Positions 19,814-21,256 of a stretch of 21,256 nt of DNA are shown here, piece after piece. Location of the stretch: IMG/VR virus record IMGVR_UViG_3300042544_002011, positions 1 to 21,256 of that record. One strand, 5' to 3'. The notes beneath the pieces were generated by a model, which was not told the DNA's origin, did no database searches, and saw only the letters and a program-made list of their open reading frames with translations. Numbering within the stretch: position 1 is the first letter of the stretch; each line of letters begins with the position of its first letter. The DNA comes from a virus. The position numbers and the translations under genes are program-made.

Positions 19814-21256
19814 ATGATTGTTAAATCCATCCAGAAAAACGTTGTTGAGTCACACGATTTCAAATCTGAAATCGCTACCATTGATGCGAGCGAAATGCGC
19901 TACATTTCGTCTCTCCTTCGTAACAATTACTCCGATACCATTCTCGCCACTGTGCGCGAAACTTGGGCTAACGCTGTTGACGCTAATGCTGCCGCTAAAA
20001 GCAGCACGCCAATCAAGATCAGTTTCCCAACCGTTCTCGCTCCCACTTATTCTGTGCGTGATTTTGGTACTGGACTCTCTGAACAAGAGTTGTTTGGTCT
20101 TTACACCAAGTATGGTCGCTCCTCCAAACGTGGCGACAACTCCGCTATCGGCGGTTTCGGTATTGGTCGATTCTCTCCTTTGTCTTATACCGACTCATTC
20201 ACCGTTGTTTCCTGCAAAGATGGCGAAAAGATCATTATCTCCGTCTATGTTGACGAAGGTGGCGACACTCGCTTTACTAAGCTCGCGGAAGAATCTACCA
20301 CTGAGCCAAACGGAGTCGAGATTTCCGTCGCAGTCAAAGCTGATGACGTTGCCAAGTTTGCGGAAGCTGCTTACAAAGTATTAAAGTTTTCGTCCGCTCC
20401 TTTCGTTGCCTCTGGCATCGACAAAGAACAACTCCGTTACGAATGGTTGATGAAGAATCATACTTGGGGCGTGTTGGAAATGCAAAACAAAAGCGGTTAT
20501 TATCATCGTCGCCAAGATGGGCCGTTGGTTGTTATGGGCGGCATCTCTTATCCACTCAATCTTGAGATTCTCTCTGATAAGCTCAAGGTCTTCCCAATCT
20601 ATAACTCTCTCAGAAATTCTTACGCTGCCGCATCCTTTGTCTTCTTTTTCCCTGTTGGTTCGCTTTCGCTTCATCACTCCAGAGAAAGTTTAGAATACAA
20701 CGAGCACACTAAAAAGAATATCGTTTCGTTCTTCTCTAACTTTGAGGCTGAGATCAAAGCGGTTTTCCAAAAGTCTCTCGATGATATTAACGACGTAGAA
20801 AAGTTTATGTCTAAAGTTAATAGCATCAGCGACAACTATGTATTGCAGAGCATCGCATCTGATATGCCGATGACGTTTAACGCTGCTAATGGCGACAAGA
20901 TCGAAGTTCGCCCAAACTTTACTCATAGCGTTGAAACTATTTATTGGGTCAATCGTAACAATAATTTTCGATCAGCTCATAAAGCTGATAAAAAAGGAAT
21001 TACCCCTGCTTCATTCTATTCTAATAGTAATTACTGTATTCTTGTAGCGGACAACGAAAGACACCTTTTTGCTAAAGCTCGTTGGATTCAGAAAAACTCT
21101 GAAAACGCAGACAAAAGAGGTTTCTGCGTATTTGTATTGACTCCAGAACAAGCTAAAGATTTCTTGACTACATATACTACTTGCAAACGTGTTTTCCTTT
21201 CTTCTACTACTCAAAAACTGAAACTCGATCAGGCCAATTCCTCGGAAGCTCGCATT
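19814..21256 (+). CDS. rIIA: rIIA-like GHKL ATPase, N-terminal 481 codons (3' end outside window)
   Basis: The frame is open from ATG 19814 to the right edge. The N-terminal 130 residues are a GHKL ATPase domain. The N-box helix TVRETWANAVDAN has Glu49, Asn53 and Asp56; the G1 box is VRDFGTGLSE with Asp83; and the lid/G2 region is YGRSSKRGDNSAIGGFGIGR then FSPLSYTDSF. The following part (about 220-330) resembles the transducer-like domain of rIIA proteins, with a conserved SLSLHHSRESLEYNEHTKKN. T4 rIIA is a membrane-associated protector that blocks RexAB-type exclusion and affects lysis inhibition; homologues in other large phages are less studied. The start is chosen because it follows the promoter and no earlier ATG is in frame. 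The partner rIIB would be expected beyond the edge. Confidence 0.88.
   Translation, partial: MIVKSIQKNVVESHDFKSEIATIDASEMRYISSLLRNNYSDTILATVRETWANAVDANAAAKSSTPIKISFPTVLAPTYSVRDFGTGLSEQELFGLYTKYGRSSKRGDNSAIGGFGIGRFSPLSYTDSFTVVSCKDGEKIIISVYVDEGGDTRFTKLAEESTTEPNGVEISVAVKADDVAKFAEAAYKVLKFSSAPFVASGIDKEQLRYEWLMKNHTWGVLEMQNKSGYYHRRQDGPLVVMGGISYPLNLEILSDKLKVFPIYNSLRNSYAAASFVFFFPVGSLSLHHSRESLEYNEHTKKNIVSFFSNFEAEIKAVFQKSLDDINDVEKFMSKVNSISDNYVLQSIASDMPMTFNAANGDKIEVRPNFTHSVETIYWVNRNNNFRSAHKADKKGITPASFYSNSNYCILVADNERHLFAKARWIQKNSENADKRGFCVFVLTPEQAKDFLTTYTTCKRVFLSSTTQKLKLDQANSSEARI

Overview
The window reads as part of a large, probably lytic, tailed-phage genome infecting a Gram-negative (two-membrane) host. 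The phage origin rests on three lines. There is a lambda-order tail-tip cassette (L-K-I type proteins) on the minus strand. There are long runs of small, overlapping genes (ATGA and TAATG junctions). There are also several characteristic phage genes: an rIIA-like GHKL ATPase, UvsE, an A1S_2505-type macrodomain-like protein, and a tRNA with encoded CCA. No integrase, repressor or host housekeeping gene is visible. The host inference rests on an outer-membrane curli secretion pair (CsgF/CsgG) encoded by the phage.

Layout. (1) 1-4030, minus strand: gpL-like tail-tip protein with inserted sugar-binding-type domains, a stand-alone JAMM/JAB peptidase (gpK N-terminal half), and a gpI-like protein with a long repeat-bearing extension that runs off the left edge. 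(2) 4030-4061: divergent promoter region. (3) 4061-8152, plus strand: GNAT-like protein, small secreted barrel-like protein, deaminase-fold protein, GT-B glycosyltransferase and four conserved or hypothetical phage proteins. (4) 8164-13349, plus strand: a translationally coupled five-gene block, csgF - csgG - curlin-repeat protein - FecR-domain protein - CHASE2/class III nucleotide cyclase. This is the most remarkable part of the window: a phage-borne amyloid export system joined to an envelope sensor and second-messenger enzyme. (5) 13350-13601: one lone convergent minus-strand gene. (6) 13685-17058, plus strand: a block of small phage proteins, including a tandem duplicated pair. (7) 17059-17693: a gene-free stretch with a promoter, a roughly 400-nt richly foldable RNA candidate, tRNA-Gly(TCC) and three 28-bp iterons that end exactly at the next start codon. 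(8) 17694-21256, plus strand: PD-(D/E)XK-like protein, UV-damage endonuclease, two small proteins, and the N-terminal 481 codons of an rIIA-like ATPase running off the right edge.

How the genes may work together. The tail block builds an adsorption tip with carbohydrate-binding decorations. The curli block could place an outer-membrane pore and secreted amyloid-like fibres on the infected cell, while the FecR/CHASE2-cyclase pair would sense the envelope or periplasm and raise cyclic nucleotide inside the cell. The right-hand block looks like early or takeover functions (DNA repair, ATPase protector, nucleotide-derivative handling). Several promoters fit TTGACA - 16 nt - weak TANNNT placed close to the start codon, and many genes in the right block lack a clear Shine-Dalgarno sequence.
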